From: Trichoplax adhaerens
Lineage: Eukaryota > Placozoa > Uniplacotomia > Trichoplacea > Trichoplacidae
Direction: 5' to 3'
NCBI RefSeq assembly: GCF_000150275.1
Contig: NW_002060960.1
Span: forward strand, 1,013,316 to 1,077,315
Length of the DNA stretch: 64,000 nt
This document shows, in pieces, positions 14,083 to 26,943 of this stretch (its first letter is position 1; each line of letters opens with the position of its first letter). Below the pieces are notes generated by a model that saw only the letters and a list, made by a program, of their open reading frames with translations, was not told the DNA's origin and made no database searches. A program made the position numbers and the translations under genes.

Positions 14083-15589
14083 CTTATTCTTGATTCTTGG
14101 ATTATAATATATAATATATATATTTCTAAAGTTTTATTTCGTGATATAAGTTTATAAATCAGAGTAATATTAAACCTTGCAATCATTTTAGTACCTATAT
14201 GAAATCATAAAATCAGTAGCAGGATAATTTGTGCAATCCCCTTCTAAATAACTTTTAATGGCTTCCATAGAAACTCAATTTATTGTTAGGAATTAATTCT
14301 ACAGAAAATCAACTTCCAATTCATTCCTGTTTTCAGGTTTACTATCCAACAACATTCGATATTTAGTGTCTTTATATAATTTACAGGCTCATCGACTTGG
14401 TAAAAAATAATTAAAGTATGAGAGAAGGCAAATACTTATAAACTGAAGTTAACATTATTTCTGAACTCACAAAAGAGTTATCTTGCGTCGACCAATCATA
14501 GTATCAAATAATATAAGGAATACATGATAATTTAAATTAGTTTTTAGAACTACAAATTATAAGATTTTGTACCTGATTAACTTTTCGATGATATCAGTTT
14601 TATTCTCCATAGAGGTATTGAGGTCCACCAGATCGCTAAGCTGACGGCTATATCAATTTAACCACAAACGCTTAATTATTTGTAACCTAGCCACAACTAA
14701 GCTAACTAGGCAAGAAAAACTTTTGCTATAGTTCAGTACAAACTCGTTTTATCAAATTACAGATTTTAGAACGATAATCCTTGAATACCGTCATAAAATC
14801 ATTAACCAGATTTAAGGAGCAGAATTTTCAGTAATACTACAAACAGAATTGGTCCTCATCGTATATATTATCATGTTAAATTTAGCCTTTTTGTAATTTT
14901 TTGAATTAGATACTATAAATAGAGAAAATCTAGTTCCAAAACTAAATCTATTATTGATCAGAATTTTAGCGTAAAGTTTGCTTTAGCAGATCGCTTTCTT
15001 TCAATTGAAACGTTAAACTCGTTTACTTATATCTTTGATCAAAAATATTAAAATATCTTAGCTACAACTTGTAGGACCTACTATAATAGCATTAATAAGT
15101 TCTTAAAGGTCCTAAAACTAAAAATCTTTGGATATTGTTTAGTAAAGTTTGTAGCTCGTAGCATGTTAATTAATGGCAATTTTCCGAAGCTATCAAAGAA
15201 TTGCTTTTTATTAAATCAATTGCTTCCTCATAGAGACGCCTAGAATTGGTAGTTCTCAGCACGCCATCTAACAAAGATTTTCCGTAAATTGTTAACAGTG
15301 TAAGTCAGTAATTCTGTCATATGTAGGATTATAATCGAATTATGGCCGTGCTATTCTTCTCATTGTAATATTCAGTCGCCAATTTTGCACAGCATCTTAC
15401 CTTAAAATATGCTATAATGCCAAAAACTAGTCTAATATGAGCCAATTTTGATTACAATCTGCATTTATTCTCTCCTTAATAAAACCTTAGTCGTAAATTT
15501 TCCTTGTCAGCTGCTTTGATTTATCCAGAGTTCTATTTTAACTAATCGACTCTAAATCAATTTGCCTTATATATAATAATTCAAATACT

Positions 15590-16431
15590 ATGGAAAGGGC
15601 TATTCTGTACCTACTAATAACCATACCAAATGTAAGTTAATGATATTGAACGTATGCTATGATTTCTGCAATAGCTCGAGAATATTTTAAACGGTTTACA
15701 TTTGCATATTGAATTTTACATATTTTATGTTATCACAGATTATGACACAGGTTAACATTAAACCTAAACCAAGATCGTGCATCGACATCAAAGAACGTGA
15801 TCGAGATGCCAGGAATGGACTGTTTACAATTTACAACCAATTCAACAGCCCATTTACTACATACTGTGATTTCAATTCGGATCTAGGATTTGCTTGGACT
15901 TTAATAGAATCGATGACTTTAGCGGAATCTCTTACAGCAGATAATCAAATAGGTTTTGAACATGATTATCCTGCTAATGAATGTCAATTTAACTCATCTT
16001 TATTTCGCATATCTAAAAGCAGGATGGAATCTCTATACAGAGTATCCAGCTACGTTAGAGCTACATGTAATTTCAATTTTCTTTCGACTGTAGGAGACTA
16101 CAGGGAATCTTTAAGATTTCTAAAGTGTAATAATGATGTCCTTTTATCAGGCAGTTCAGGTAGCTGTTTAACGGTAGACTATATAAGAATGTCTAAATCA
16201 TATTGCAAAAATTGTAAAGTTTACTTCAAAAGTGATAGGCGAAGTCATTTATCTATTACAAACAGAAGTTGTAACTCATCTAGTTTTCATGGTTGGCCAT
16301 CTAGAAGCACTCGAGTCCACTACTTTGGTAATTACAAAGGATTAACTCGCAGCTTTTCTTGTTCAGCGTCTGCTAATTCTTCAACTAATTGGTGGCTCGG
16401 AGGACCGTACGTAAGGGATAAAGAGTTTTAA
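15590..16431 (+). CDS. Secreted fibrinogen-like domain protein
   Basis: Two exons: 15590–15631 (ATG, 14 codons, donor GTAAGT) and 15739–16431 (acceptor TTATCACAG), joined in phase 0 for about 245 residues. The first exon supplies a short hydrophobic leader (MERAILYLLITIPN), a probable signal peptide. The body starts SCIDIKE and contains FTTYCDFNSDLGFAWTLIE, the Cys/Asp/Trp pattern of the N-terminal part of fibrinogen-related domains. It has many Cys and N-glycosylation sites and ends NWWLGGPYVRDKEF. No membrane span is seen, so it is probably secreted. Fibrinogen-related domains commonly bind sugars or acetyl groups, but the residues here are too divergent to assign a ligand. Confidence 0.65.
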
Positions 16432-19400
16432 ATTGCTCTAAAATCCTTTGTAACACGCAAAAGTATACATTAAGTTTAGTGTTAACTTAACGGCAATATC
16501 AAAATTTAATTAAAAATTACGGTATCGAACCAAGATTTATTACTTATTTCTAAATGTATTTTCGTAGTGGAAAATGTATCAAAGTTAGCATTTGACTGAA
16601 TTGATTATTAATTAAAATATAGAAATTAATCGTTTATCAGCAGTGATGTTCAGTAATTCAATCACTGATAATTCGCATAACTGTAGACTAGAATTAATTT
16701 CATCCGCTATAAAAGTATTTTTTTAAATGCCTAATTAATATTGAAGCATATAATCATCTACTTATATATGCATATACGGAGTTTAAAAATTAAAATGTCT
16801 AATAATCTTTTGGATAAGTTTTGTGATTTATGTTCTACCATTGATAAGCGCCTATAGTAATTTGTCATTTCATTCTATCCGCCTGTCAAATAATTCTTAG
16901 CAGATGTTACTGTAATCGTAATAAGTAAATATGGCGGCAACCTCATATAATCAAAATAGTTTATTAGCTAGCTACGATATCGATTTAGTCTAAATTGTTG
17001 TACATAGATTCGCACCAGATTATTACAGTAACTTTGAATTAAATAGATTCACATAAAAGACATGTTCATAGCTTGAAACGCTGTAACAAATGTTATAGTA
17101 ATCTACTCTATTTGATTAATACTTTCATCTGAAGATATTATAAGATACTTTAATAATTATATATAATCAATGAATTAAATTTTGAAGGTAGTCTACTACT
17201 GAGGTAATTCTATATTTTAAAAAATTTTCAAATAAAAATATCACCTTGAATAATACACATTTGTTCATGTTATGTCATAAATTATGGCACTGCACAATGT
17301 TAGAAAATTTGATCTTAATTGCTTTTAATTAATATATGTTAGCATGTATGATAACAGTTGACTCCTTAAGCCAATTTTGCGTAGCTGAGCTGTCATGATC
17401 GAGCACATATATATGTTTATACGTTATATAAACATTGCCGCAAATTTTACGTTGCTTTCAGGATTTATTCATAGTATATTTTATAAAATCGATACTGTAA
17501 ATCCACTATCTATAAATATTCATGAACGCAACATGAAGTTAAATACTACATAAATTGTCATATTATACCAGCATATTTTATAGTGAATAATGTCCTTACC
17601 TACAAAGTATTTGTGATTTTCCATCAAAATTAGACTTTAAACTACTGCAGATTTAAGCGTTGGTAATGAATTTACCTAGCCATCACCATTTCGACTAATA
17701 CGTGAATGCGGCTAATATGTCAGTGAAAGTTATAGGTAAACCCAAGGGGGAGAAAATCTTATTTCTAAATTTAATTCGCTAGCAGTACGGAATGAGTCCA
17801 TTAAATAAATTGAACAAAGGTTATAGAGATCAAAAAAGTCCGTATTTTGGGCTTTCTAACAATAAGTAGTGATTAGTCTATTCTTGAGATAAGTATTTAG
17901 ATTGATATTCATATTGGTAATTCTAAATTATTATTGTTAAGATACTGAAGTTTGATATAATACTTTGTCGATTCATTATGTAACTAATGAAATAAATTAT
18001 AGTACGTAATTTTTCTTTCTTATAAGCCCTATAATACGAATTTTTCATTAAGATGTGATAGGTTGAATGCCTTGTTGATCGTTATGTTTGCCCAACTTCT
18101 TAGTGGAAAAGATTTGTTAAATATTTTGATAACAGTTAGTATGCGAAATTATAAATGCATGCATCTGCCGTAATTTTAGGAAGATAATAGCAATAGTGAA
18201 GATTAGATTATTACATGACAGAAGCAAGTCAAGTACTTATATGTCTTCTTTTTCTAACTTTAAAAATCAATCATAGTTGTGCAGATGCTAGCCAGTTGCA
18301 ACTTTGGGAGCTGATCTTGCTAGTGTAACAAGTTCTCACAAATTCTTAAAAGTCTAAAATTGGAACTTATTAGAAGCGACAACAGTTTCACAAATTTGCA
18401 ACCTGCATGAAACCATCAGGTGTAATATCCACAAATCGAATTATTTAATTACCATAGTAGATATTGTTGTTTGAATCTGAAACGCAATAAATTAAATTGC
18501 ATTCTAATAGAAAAGCAGTAGGCAAGTATAGCAGATGTTTGGTCGGATTATGGTATTTATTTTTATGAAAATAAATTAGTCCTTGTAAATTACATTAATT
18601 TATAATTGTAGTTATTATAAGTATTAATTCGCATTATGAAGCTATATGTACTCACCTCATGATTTCGAACAGTACAAGAAAAGGGATATAAGCAACATAA
18701 ATAATGATAGCGTCCTGTGAATATATAATATTGAAGTATGTTAGCCTTTGTAATTTAATCATCCGTGGAATTATAACATAATTATCATTTCATTCTGAAA
18801 TTTCTGAAAAGACATATGGTATTCTGAAATATAGATGTATTGATTGAACATCTTTGCAGTATCATAAAATGGTTTGGCATTTATTTAAAATTGCAATTAC
18901 TGAAGAGTTTTCATATTAATCTGATTTGCTTAGCATATCGTACTTACCAACAATGTCGCAAAATTTTCTCGGACTGTTAATTTAAACTTTTACTGAACTA
19001 CTTGTTGCTTTTGCCTAAAGACAGTATTTAGGTTAGTAATTCTTGATTCAATTATGGCTTTCAATCCACCTTAAAAGGAAATCAAATTGATGTAGCCTGA
19101 GTATTAGTAATGTTGCAAATATATAAAATCATTACAGTAGCCTTAACTTTTGCAGGTTTAAACGAAATAGTATCTCAAGCTTCATCAAAGGGAATGTGAT
19201 AAACACGCAAGTTCTCCGAAAATCATAGTGAATTAAATTCTTAGGAGACAGATAAAAATGAGTACTACACAGGATACAATTGAAAATTACTTTAAATTTT
19301 TGCATAAAATATAGTCATTTTGAAAAATTATGATAAAGAAAATGAAATATTCATTTAGTCTTTCATTCTGATAGTAATACAATTTCGTAAAACGTATTCA

Positions 19401-19990
19401 GACTTCATATTTATGACCTTCGTTAGTGATATTTATTAATAACGATGATATTAAAGTGGATAATTAAGGTAAATTGCGTAATGGGTTTCTAAAGTGAAAG
19501 TATGAGGTTCCGAAACGTACTAAAATTAATAATTAAAGGTTAACACCTCGATGCTATTTTATACTGCTATTCAACACACATTAGCGTATTCAAATACTTT
19601 TCCAGCTTCATCCTCAGCTTATATATGTTAATAAGCAATGCAAGCACTTCTATAGTTGGCTCTTATGTCAGTCATTTTTACAGATTTTAGCATCCTTTCT
19701 AATCTTCGATTCGCTCACACATAGTGATGATGACAGATATCAGCACAATTATATCAATAACGGAGGAGAGAAATTTGAAATTATAATGAAATTTAGTAAG
19801 ATAATGGTGGAATTTTAGTGTAGCTCAGAATTCAGAAAGAATTAACAAGCGAATCTAATTGTTATATTTAGCAATCGTAAAATATTGTAGTAATACTTCA
19901 TATGAGTCGGCAAATTGCTATTATACTGGAGTCAGCATAAACACGTCTACACAAAATTCGAACTATTACTTTCAATGTTACCGCGTAACT
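16432..19990. other. Intergenic, no gene recognised
   Basis: About 3.5 kb of AT-rich sequence between the fibrinogen-like gene and the tandem EGF pseudo-exons. No domain-bearing frame of useful length on either strand. Because relics of a receptor 3' end follow immediately, older decayed Ig or SRCR exons may be present but are beyond recognition by eye. Confidence 0.45.
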
Positions 19991-20210
19991 AATTTCATCT
20001 TGTAATTTAAATTTATAAGATTTCTTATGCTCAGTGGGTTCATGCGGCTATTATGGCGATTGTAAGATAGAGAAAAATTAACCAAGCTGTAGGCAAGTCT
20101 AATTTCATACTGTCATTTGCCTTTATAAGATTTCCCTCGCTCAGCTGGTTACTACAGCCATCATGGTAATTGTAAGATAAAGAATAATCAGCTATACTGC
20201 AGGTAAGTCT
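19991..20210 (+). repeat. Tandem 110-bp duplication carrying EGF pseudo-exons
   Basis: Two adjacent copies, 19991–20100 and 20101–20210, align from a shared start (AATTTCATCT / AATTTCATAC) to a shared end (GGCAAGTCT / GGTAAGTCT). Each copy contains one 73-nt exon-like unit, described in the pseudogene entry. Confidence 0.8.
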
Positions 20211-20564
20211 TGTAGTTTTCTCAATAAATGGTACTTCGCTTAGTATTCAGTTTCTATAGTGCTAAAAAATAGTCGAAATTCTAGGTTAATAAATCATTTT
20301 TGTAAATCGTATAGTTATAGTAACGGAAATCAAGATGTAAAACGTCAAAGTTCATATATCAGATTAAACAGTAGAAAATAGTTGTTCGATTTCTATGCCG
20401 CACATGTAAGGAAATTAGTGCGAATTGAATTTAATAGGAAATAATTATGCTGATTCATCTGATTTTATTACCTTTCCAGCTAGATGATACATTGGTGTAA
20501 CAATTGGAAGTGCTTTCCGAGGCTACATTAATTATATTTATCGGTAGTTACCATAAAAGATATA
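20020..20564 (+). pseudogene. Relic of an Ig/EGF receptor 3' end: two EGF half-exons and a membrane-span exon
   Basis: Exon-like units 20020–20092 and 20130–20202 are each 73 nt, begin after an AG with two leading bases and end in phase 2, exactly like the EGF half-exons 42638–42710 and 44077–44149 of the large receptor. Unit 1 reads FLCSVGSCGYYGDCKIEKN, then a TAA stop, then PSCR, with a GC donor. Unit 2 reads FPRSAGYYSHHGNCKIKNNQ…YCR, with two Cys replaced, and a good GTAAGT donor. Further on, 20480–20564 follows a pyrimidine-rich acceptor and reads YIGVTIGS between stops, resembling the large receptor's membrane exon (SYIGIATGV). A second EGF half near 20385 is only suggestive. The stops show this is not a functional gene. 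Confidence 0.55.
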
Positions 20565-21601
20565 GTGAATATTCAGTGATTAATTCTATATTATTGTTTA
20601 AAGCTAATATCTCAGAAATTACTACAGAAATATAGACTTTAAAGTTCATTCGCTTTTAGATTAACTATAGTCATTGCTACTGTAATTAATCTTGTAGTAG
20701 AAGCAAATTCGATAACTTTTGACTTAAATCTAAACTGGATCAACCTAAATAAATATAATGAAATGGGTTTACAACAGTACCGGAGTTGAAAATTGCCCTA
20801 GCAAAGAATTATAGAATGCTCTTGTAATAGCCTAAATGTTGTATCTATGTTCACTATAAATCCAGATCGCAAAGATTAGGTGTTGATTTACATACTTACT
20901 CTGATTACGAAAGGCAATTACTCACGTAGGAATCTAAGGAAGTTTCTACTAGATAAGAAGAACCAAGATTCAGATATACTACTACTAAACCATAATTATT
21001 TCCAAATGTTGAACGAATTGGAATTGCTATTATTAACTTAAATAGGAAAACCTGACGTTGATGTCAATTTTTTAAGACAACTGCAGATCTTTAAGAAAGA
21101 CTATTCTGATTTATACAAAACTATGGGATCGACAATGCGATTTATTATGGAATGGATATGTACATATATGCAATGATCGAATGCAATGATTTGATTATCG
21201 TATGGTTATTATACGGATATACATATACTAAAACTACCAATACACTGCAAGGCTTATACACTAAATCGCTATTCAATCGTCATTCAATACAAATTACCGT
21301 TACTATTCAACTCTACTCTTCTCTACTTCTCTCTTACTATACCTCAATACTATTCTACAAGAGGAGAATAGAATATTTTGTAGCCTTTTACAGTTTAGTA
21401 AGAGAGACCGGATCATTTTTATTTATTTTATTTTGCTCATTCATGATAGACGATCACATGCATGCAACCAGATAATGAAAATCCAATCCCAAGGTTTGTT
21501 GTTGTACTGTATGAGGTTGTAATTGCTAAAGTAACAGTAATAAAAAGTAAAAAGCGTTTATTAACGAAATATTGAACTTATACACCATTGCCAATTGTAC
21601 T

Positions 21602-21775
21602 ATGAGTGGAAGCAAAGCTTTGAAAGAACAATTCGTGGGTGATGCTATTTACATCGAAATCATCGACAACATTGAAGATAGCGATCAATACGATTGCAGT
21701 TTTATAACTAGAAGCGGTTACATTGACCTCAACGAAGTTGAGTTAATGACTGTGAACATCATTATCTACCAATGA
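21602..21775 (+). CDS. Small open frame of unknown function
   Basis: An ATG at 21602 opens 57 codons to a TGA. The product is acidic and not repetitive (MSGSKALKEQFVGDAIYIEI, later DNIEDSDQYDCSFITRSG). The DSDQYDC piece resembles the D-x-G-x-Y-x-C end of Ig domains, so it may be the last exon or a relic of an Ig-bearing gene. No signal peptide, no membrane span and no confirmed splice partner. May be non-coding. Confidence 0.2.
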   Translation: MSGSKALKEQFVGDAIYIEIIDNIEDSDQYDCSFITRSGYIDLNEVELMTVNIIIYQ

Positions 21776-22179
21776 ATGATTTTACGATACCTGTGATGTA
21801 TCGAAAAAGTTATCATGACGGTCAATCACTTACAGTATATCAGTTACTCTTTCTTTACGTTTACAACCCTCTTTTTTCATGAATCGTTTCAACTTTGACT
21901 GTTTAACTAAGTGAAGGCAAATAGCGGGTAAAACTTGGCCGTTTGCTGCACAGCTTTGCAAGGACAGTCTATTAATATACTGTAGTTCATGATTTTACCC
22001 TAAAAAATAAATTGTTACTGAATGATATACGCGTATGCAAAATTCAAATGTTACCATGATACACTATTCCCTTTGCCCCTCAACCATTAAGAAAATAAGA
22101 TTGATCAATATACAGCACACTTTTCAATGCACTAATCTGTGTCTAAAACGAAGTGAATACAGTAATCTGTTCAGTACCC

Positions 22180-22398
22180 AATGAATTTATTATGGTGTAA
22201 ACAATGTGTGAAATAAATCTGCTTTATCCTACAGCATTAAGGAAGATTGATCTGAGTATAGGACAACATGAGCGGAATACTAATATCCAATTAATTTATG
22301 ATGGTGCAAATGGATGACGGAAAATAGATCAATTGTATCCTACAGGTGCGCTACAACATTAAAATTAGTTAATATTCAATGTCTAGAAGGAAACATGA
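22180..22398. repeat. Degenerate ~109-bp tandem repeat, two copies
   Basis: The motif AATKAATTTATKATGGTG occurs at 22180 and 22289 and is followed in both copies by a TATCCTACAG block. The copies are clearly diverged. No coding potential is seen. Confidence 0.5.
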
Positions 22399-23061
22399 GA
22401 TACATTAGGTATAAACTGGATTGATGATACTACAAACACATCTTTCTTAAGTATGGTATTTTGTACGCTGCCGTATTCCATATAATAATTTAAAGTCTTG
22501 ATGAATTTTCAAGATACGATGGAAGCCGAAATCTTGTGCTGTACGGCCACATAATGCATATCCAAAATTAACAATATTGATTTGAAATTTACTGTCGGTT
22601 AGTAGCGAACTTTGCATCCCAATGAGCTCACTAGGAAAAGCTAGAAAGCATTTTAAGTGTTTGAGAGTTTTTATAGAGATTAATGCTAACGTCATGAAAG
22701 CAAAAGGAACAGAATTAAAATAGAATAGAAAGAAACAGCTTTAATGTGTCCCATTATAATTTTTAGTAATTATAACTTGAACTAGGCATGGAATAGACTG
22801 AATTTAGTGATTTTAAATTGTTTCTATTTTATTGTCTTTAAGCTAAAATTTAAATAATGTACCAGAACCAGCTAAAATGCCTGAGGTAAAGTTGTAGCCA
22901 GAAAATCTGATATTGGATACGATGCATATTAGAGATCTAAAATTTCAGTTATTTACTTTATCATGGACTACCGTATGTGATGCATCCTAGTATATCTTTA
23001 ATTTCTTGCTTTATCTGAGAGTACTTTGCACAGCTTAAAGATTTGACGGTTTTTCAGATAA

Positions 23062-23111
23062 NNNNNNNNNNNNNNNNNNNNNNNNNNNNNNNNNNNNNNN
23101 NNNNNNNNNNN
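23062..23111. other. Assembly gap (50 N)
   Basis: A run of exactly 50 N, a conventional placeholder for a gap of unknown size. Distances across this point are not reliable. Confidence 0.98.
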
Positions 23112-24067
23112 AAATCATATTACGGTAAGACAACAAATAGCCGCATAATAGCATTAAATATTTATGACTAAGGCCTAAAAGTCGTCATGTTAGAAAAAAA
23201 ATTCTTGCTCTCAATTCTTTTGTTATCTAGTAGACCTTGCTAATCTCTTTGGTATTTCTCTCTAGTTGAGGCTATTGTTTTATCGGTAATTAATAACTGT
23301 ATAACGGTAGTTTATACAGTTACCTATACATTAGCTTTCTCCATCTAACACTTGCAGAATTGATAATGAAATTTTAGGATGATTTTTACTGTATATACGA
23401 TTTTCTGCATTCTATTTTATCCCAAACCATATTAGATTAAATATACTACTATAATACTAACGTAAATCTAATATAATCCTCTTCTTAATACAAATTGTTT
23501 ATCGTAACTAAAAACTAGCGGTGCTCACGCATATTAAGGTTATCAGGCTGTAGCTCCATCTAATAGTTTAATTATTCCTTAGATTTAATTAATTTTCACC
23601 TATTGTCTTAAATCTATATTATGGCATAGCGTAATAGCCGCATACATTTAATTTTATAGAACGATTATTATGATTATTCCGCTAATTACAGGCATAATTG
23701 AAATCATCTTTGCACTAGAACTTGTAAATTATAAATTATACCGTTAATTACTGTAACAATTTTCATAGAATGTCATCGAATCGTCGTACTTGTTTGGTAA
23801 TACTGCAGTATCCAATAATATATAGGTAATCTTTACTTCTGTGAATGTGAAGAGAAAACTTAATTAACTCATTTGCATTCAAGTAGAAATGAGAGAGCAT
23901 GTACAAATACTGCTGAAGATTGAAACTACTATTTATCACAACAGCACCCACGCATATCCCAAAGGTCGTAGCTGAATGCGTACAGTAAATTCTTCCATTT
24001 CAATTATTGAAAAACTCTGAATAGTAAGAACTAATTCCGTTAGCTAACTTGGTCAAACAACAAAATT
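23112..24067. other. Intergenic / 5' flank of the first piggyBac-type gene
   Basis: AT-rich, no gene recognised. The last ~100 bases before the ATG at 24068 are probable 5' UTR. I found no clear inverted terminal repeat that would mark a mobile copy. Confidence 0.45.
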
Positions 24068-26644
24068 ATGGCTTCTAGTACAAGTGGCAAAATTCAAACA
24101 ACCTGCGAAACGAATAGCCTATGGGAGAATAATGCTTTGTATGATTCGGATTATAGCGAAATGAGCGATATCGATCTCAACTCACAGTATGTCGATATCT
24201 GGCATGAAAAAGAAGTCTATAACTACGGTTTACTCGACGATATGGCAGTAACAGATGTCGAAGACAACGATGAAAATAATTTTTATACTCCACGTGTGGA
24301 GCATACGTCGCCACTGCAATTTCTAGACTATACTAATATTTGGCAGCCGGCTAAAAATGCTCGACCAATGCCGCATAGTTTCAGAGGTGATCACGGCTTA
24401 ACCGTAGATACTACTGGCTTCCATCCACGAGATTACTTTAGGCTATTTGTTACCGAAGATTTGCTAACCTATTTTGTAGCAGAAACAAACTTGTTTGCTC
24501 TACAGTATCTGCGCGATTATCCGAAAACATCCAAGTTCGCTAAACTTCCGAGCTGGATGCCCACTAACGTAGCTGAAATGAAAAAGTTTCTTGGCTTGTT
24601 ATTGTTGATGGGTATCATTCGAAAGCCATATATTAGCCATTACTGGTTTACTGATCCTTTATATGATACACCAATCTTTCGATCGGTTATGACTTGTCAT
24701 CGTTTTCAATTGCTTTTAAAATTTTTCCACCTAAACGATAATGATAACATGCCAGACAAGACTGATCCTAATCATGATCGCCTGTATAAAGTAAGACCAC
24801 TAATAGATCATCTATTCGAATATTTTCAAGCAGTTTATGTCGTGGAACAGAATTTGGCAATCGATGAATCTTTTCTTGTCTGGAAAAAAAGGCTCCAACT
24901 TCAAGATTTTCGCTTTAAACGTACCCGCTTCGGAATCAAACTAATTCGGCTCTGCGAATGCAGTACTGGATACACTTTTCGATTTAAGTTATACGTCAAT
25001 GATAAAGATCCAACTGAGTGCTTAAAGCAAATACTACCTATTCATTCTGAGAACTTTAATAAAGCTGAAAAGCTGGCTATATTTCTGTTGCTACCTCTAC
25101 TAGACCAGGGCTACAATATTTACATGGACAATAACCGATTATCGCTCGATTTATGTTCATTCCTGTACCGACGTAAAACTAATGCTTGTGGCATGCTAAA
25201 TTCCAGCAAAATGCCTGAAATAATTCGCGGTGTAAGCACTGCATTTAAATCAACCTCTGCCTATCGATCAGGCCCTATTCTTTGCTTAAAGCAAATGGAT
25301 AGAATACCTCTCTATATGCTAACCACCATTCATGATGAGCAGATAGCTGAAGAACTTAAAGAAAGTGACAAAGCATATGGTCAATATCGTCAAGGAAGGC
25401 CTTCGGCGATGCTTTGCTATATGAAAAATATGAGGAATATAGACAAGCAGGATCAGGTAAGTAAGCATTCTTACGCATTATAGGATGGTGGTAATTATCA
25501 TCTAGGTCTTAATGTAAAACATTTAATGCATCTTACCCACTGTCTATTGTAAAATCTTAATCGATTATCCTATTAATGCGTGTTCCAGTCTAGCTTTGAA
25601 TATCTTAGATTTAAGATCCAGAAGTGAAATGCAATATAATTAATTCAAGTCTGAATACAACGACAACAGTTAATTTTAATATGAAACTTGTTTAGAAGTC
25701 TACTGAGACACTAGATAAATAGGCAAATGAGCATATTACAAGAGTATAAGCAGAGTTTTAGAAAATTTATAGTAAATCTTTAACTGAAACATTCTTGAAA
25801 TAGCCTTTGATACCGCTTATCCATTGCAATATTTACTCTTATACTTTAGAAATACCCGGCATTTTCATCATATACTTTAAAATTCAAATAATTCTGGGAA
25901 AGTTAAGGGTCCTCAAGAGTTGAAAATGGAATCGATTTATATTACCTGTATTCTGTAATCGGGGTTTATCGCTACTTTCAAATTGCGTTTATTTTTAAAT
26001 CTCCTGTATTTTAAAATAAGTGAATCGCAGTCAGCTTAAATTACAATTTATAACTAATAACCATATACTCATATTATCCCGGAATATTACACAACAGGTG
26101 TTAGTTATTTGTCATCTACTAACCTGCTGCAATTCATGATAGATGATAAAAGCGTGCAGTGCTACTAGAAGCACGTTCAAGTGGTATAAATCATTGGCAT
26201 TATTCTTACTTCAAATCAGTTTACTAAATGCCTTTATAATTTATCGAAAAGACCAACCAAAGTCACGCAAGTCGTTCTTGGAGTTTCAGCACGACGTAAT
26301 TGATTTTTTATCAAAATAGGAACTGATATTGACATTGCTTACTACTATATATATCAGCTTGGATTATATTTCATTTATAGGTTTTAAGTGATTACTTATT
26401 TGGAGACTTGGAGCCACAGCTTGCTAAGAGAGATACCGTTATCAGACTGAGTGGTAAACATTACTTAGTTAAATTCGAACGTAGGTCGAAATCAAAAAAG
26501 CCATATCCACTCTGCCAAGTTTGCCTGAAGAAAAAAATAACACTGGAAGTAACTACCCTATGTCCTGTTTGTCCTAAAAAACCTGGCCTATGCATGGATC
26601 CTTGCTTTCTAAAATTTCATTCAAAACTAAAATATTGGATTTAA
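24068..26644 (+). CDS. piggyBac-type transposase-derived protein, copy 1
   Basis: Three exons join in phase 0: 24068–25456, 26143–26295 and 26381–26644, about 601 residues. After an acidic N-terminus comes the DDE_Tnp_1_7 (piggyBac) domain. Candidate catalytic Asp are D266 (AIDES), D354 (YMDNN) and the pair D459/D462 (NIDKQD). Exon 2 carries the conserved C-terminal helix (ATRSTFKWYKSLALFLLQ). Exon 3 carries a Cys-rich ribbon (LCQVC, LCPVC, LCMDPC) that in the family binds DNA ends. The usual W-Y-S-S after the second Asp is replaced by NRLS, which may weaken catalysis. If the second intron is retained, the protein ends seven residues later (VIDFLSK, stop). No terminal repeats were found, so this could be a domesticated gene. 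Confidence 0.8.
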
Positions 26645-26943
26645 GTTGAACCAGAATGTTGCTTGGAACTCAAAGTTATAATTAATACAAGTATTTTAAA
26701 AATTGTTTTTTCTTGGTCTCCGATTCGATTCTTAACGGTATCCAGAGTTTTATTGTTGTGAAATATCTTGATGAAAGAGCATTTAGAGTAACATTTCCGT
26801 GATTTATCATCGATAGTATTTCTAGTTTGATCTTGTAGCTGTACCTAAATTATGTTAGTAAAAATTTAAATCTCTAAATTTGGTATAAAATTACATAGTT
26901 AAACGAATTTGATAGTGTCCATATTTTAGAGTGATATTAGGAA
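26645..26943. other. Short spacer before the large receptor gene
   Basis: About 300 bases separating the piggyBac-type gene from the first open frame of the large receptor. Probably holds the 3' UTR of the former and the 5' region of the latter. An AG immediately precedes GAAATG at 26940, so 26944 could also lie in a second exon. Confidence 0.4.

Larger units (their letters stand above)
10941..15589. other. Intergenic region with relics, no intact gene
   Basis: Starts with the probable 3' UTR and AATAAA (11082–11087) of the receptor upstream. Open frames such as 11183–11482 are AT-driven and show no domain. Two items stand out and are listed separately: a promoter/LTR-like stretch near 13199–13440 and a decayed coding stretch at 13706–14082. 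Nothing else recognisable. Confidence 0.5.
20565..23061. other. Intergenic up to the assembly gap
   Basis: AT-rich sequence with one small open frame (21602–21775) and one degenerate tandem repeat (22180–22398), both listed separately. The longer frame at 21152–21475 is rich in Tyr/Thr/Leu without any domain and is treated as chance. The minus-strand frame at 22447–22695 has no recognisable features. Confidence 0.4.

Noticed and set aside
21152-21475. 107-codon plus-strand frame
   Set aside because: Low-complexity Tyr/Thr/Leu composition from AT-rich repeats (CTATACT and CTTCTCT runs); no recognisable domain.
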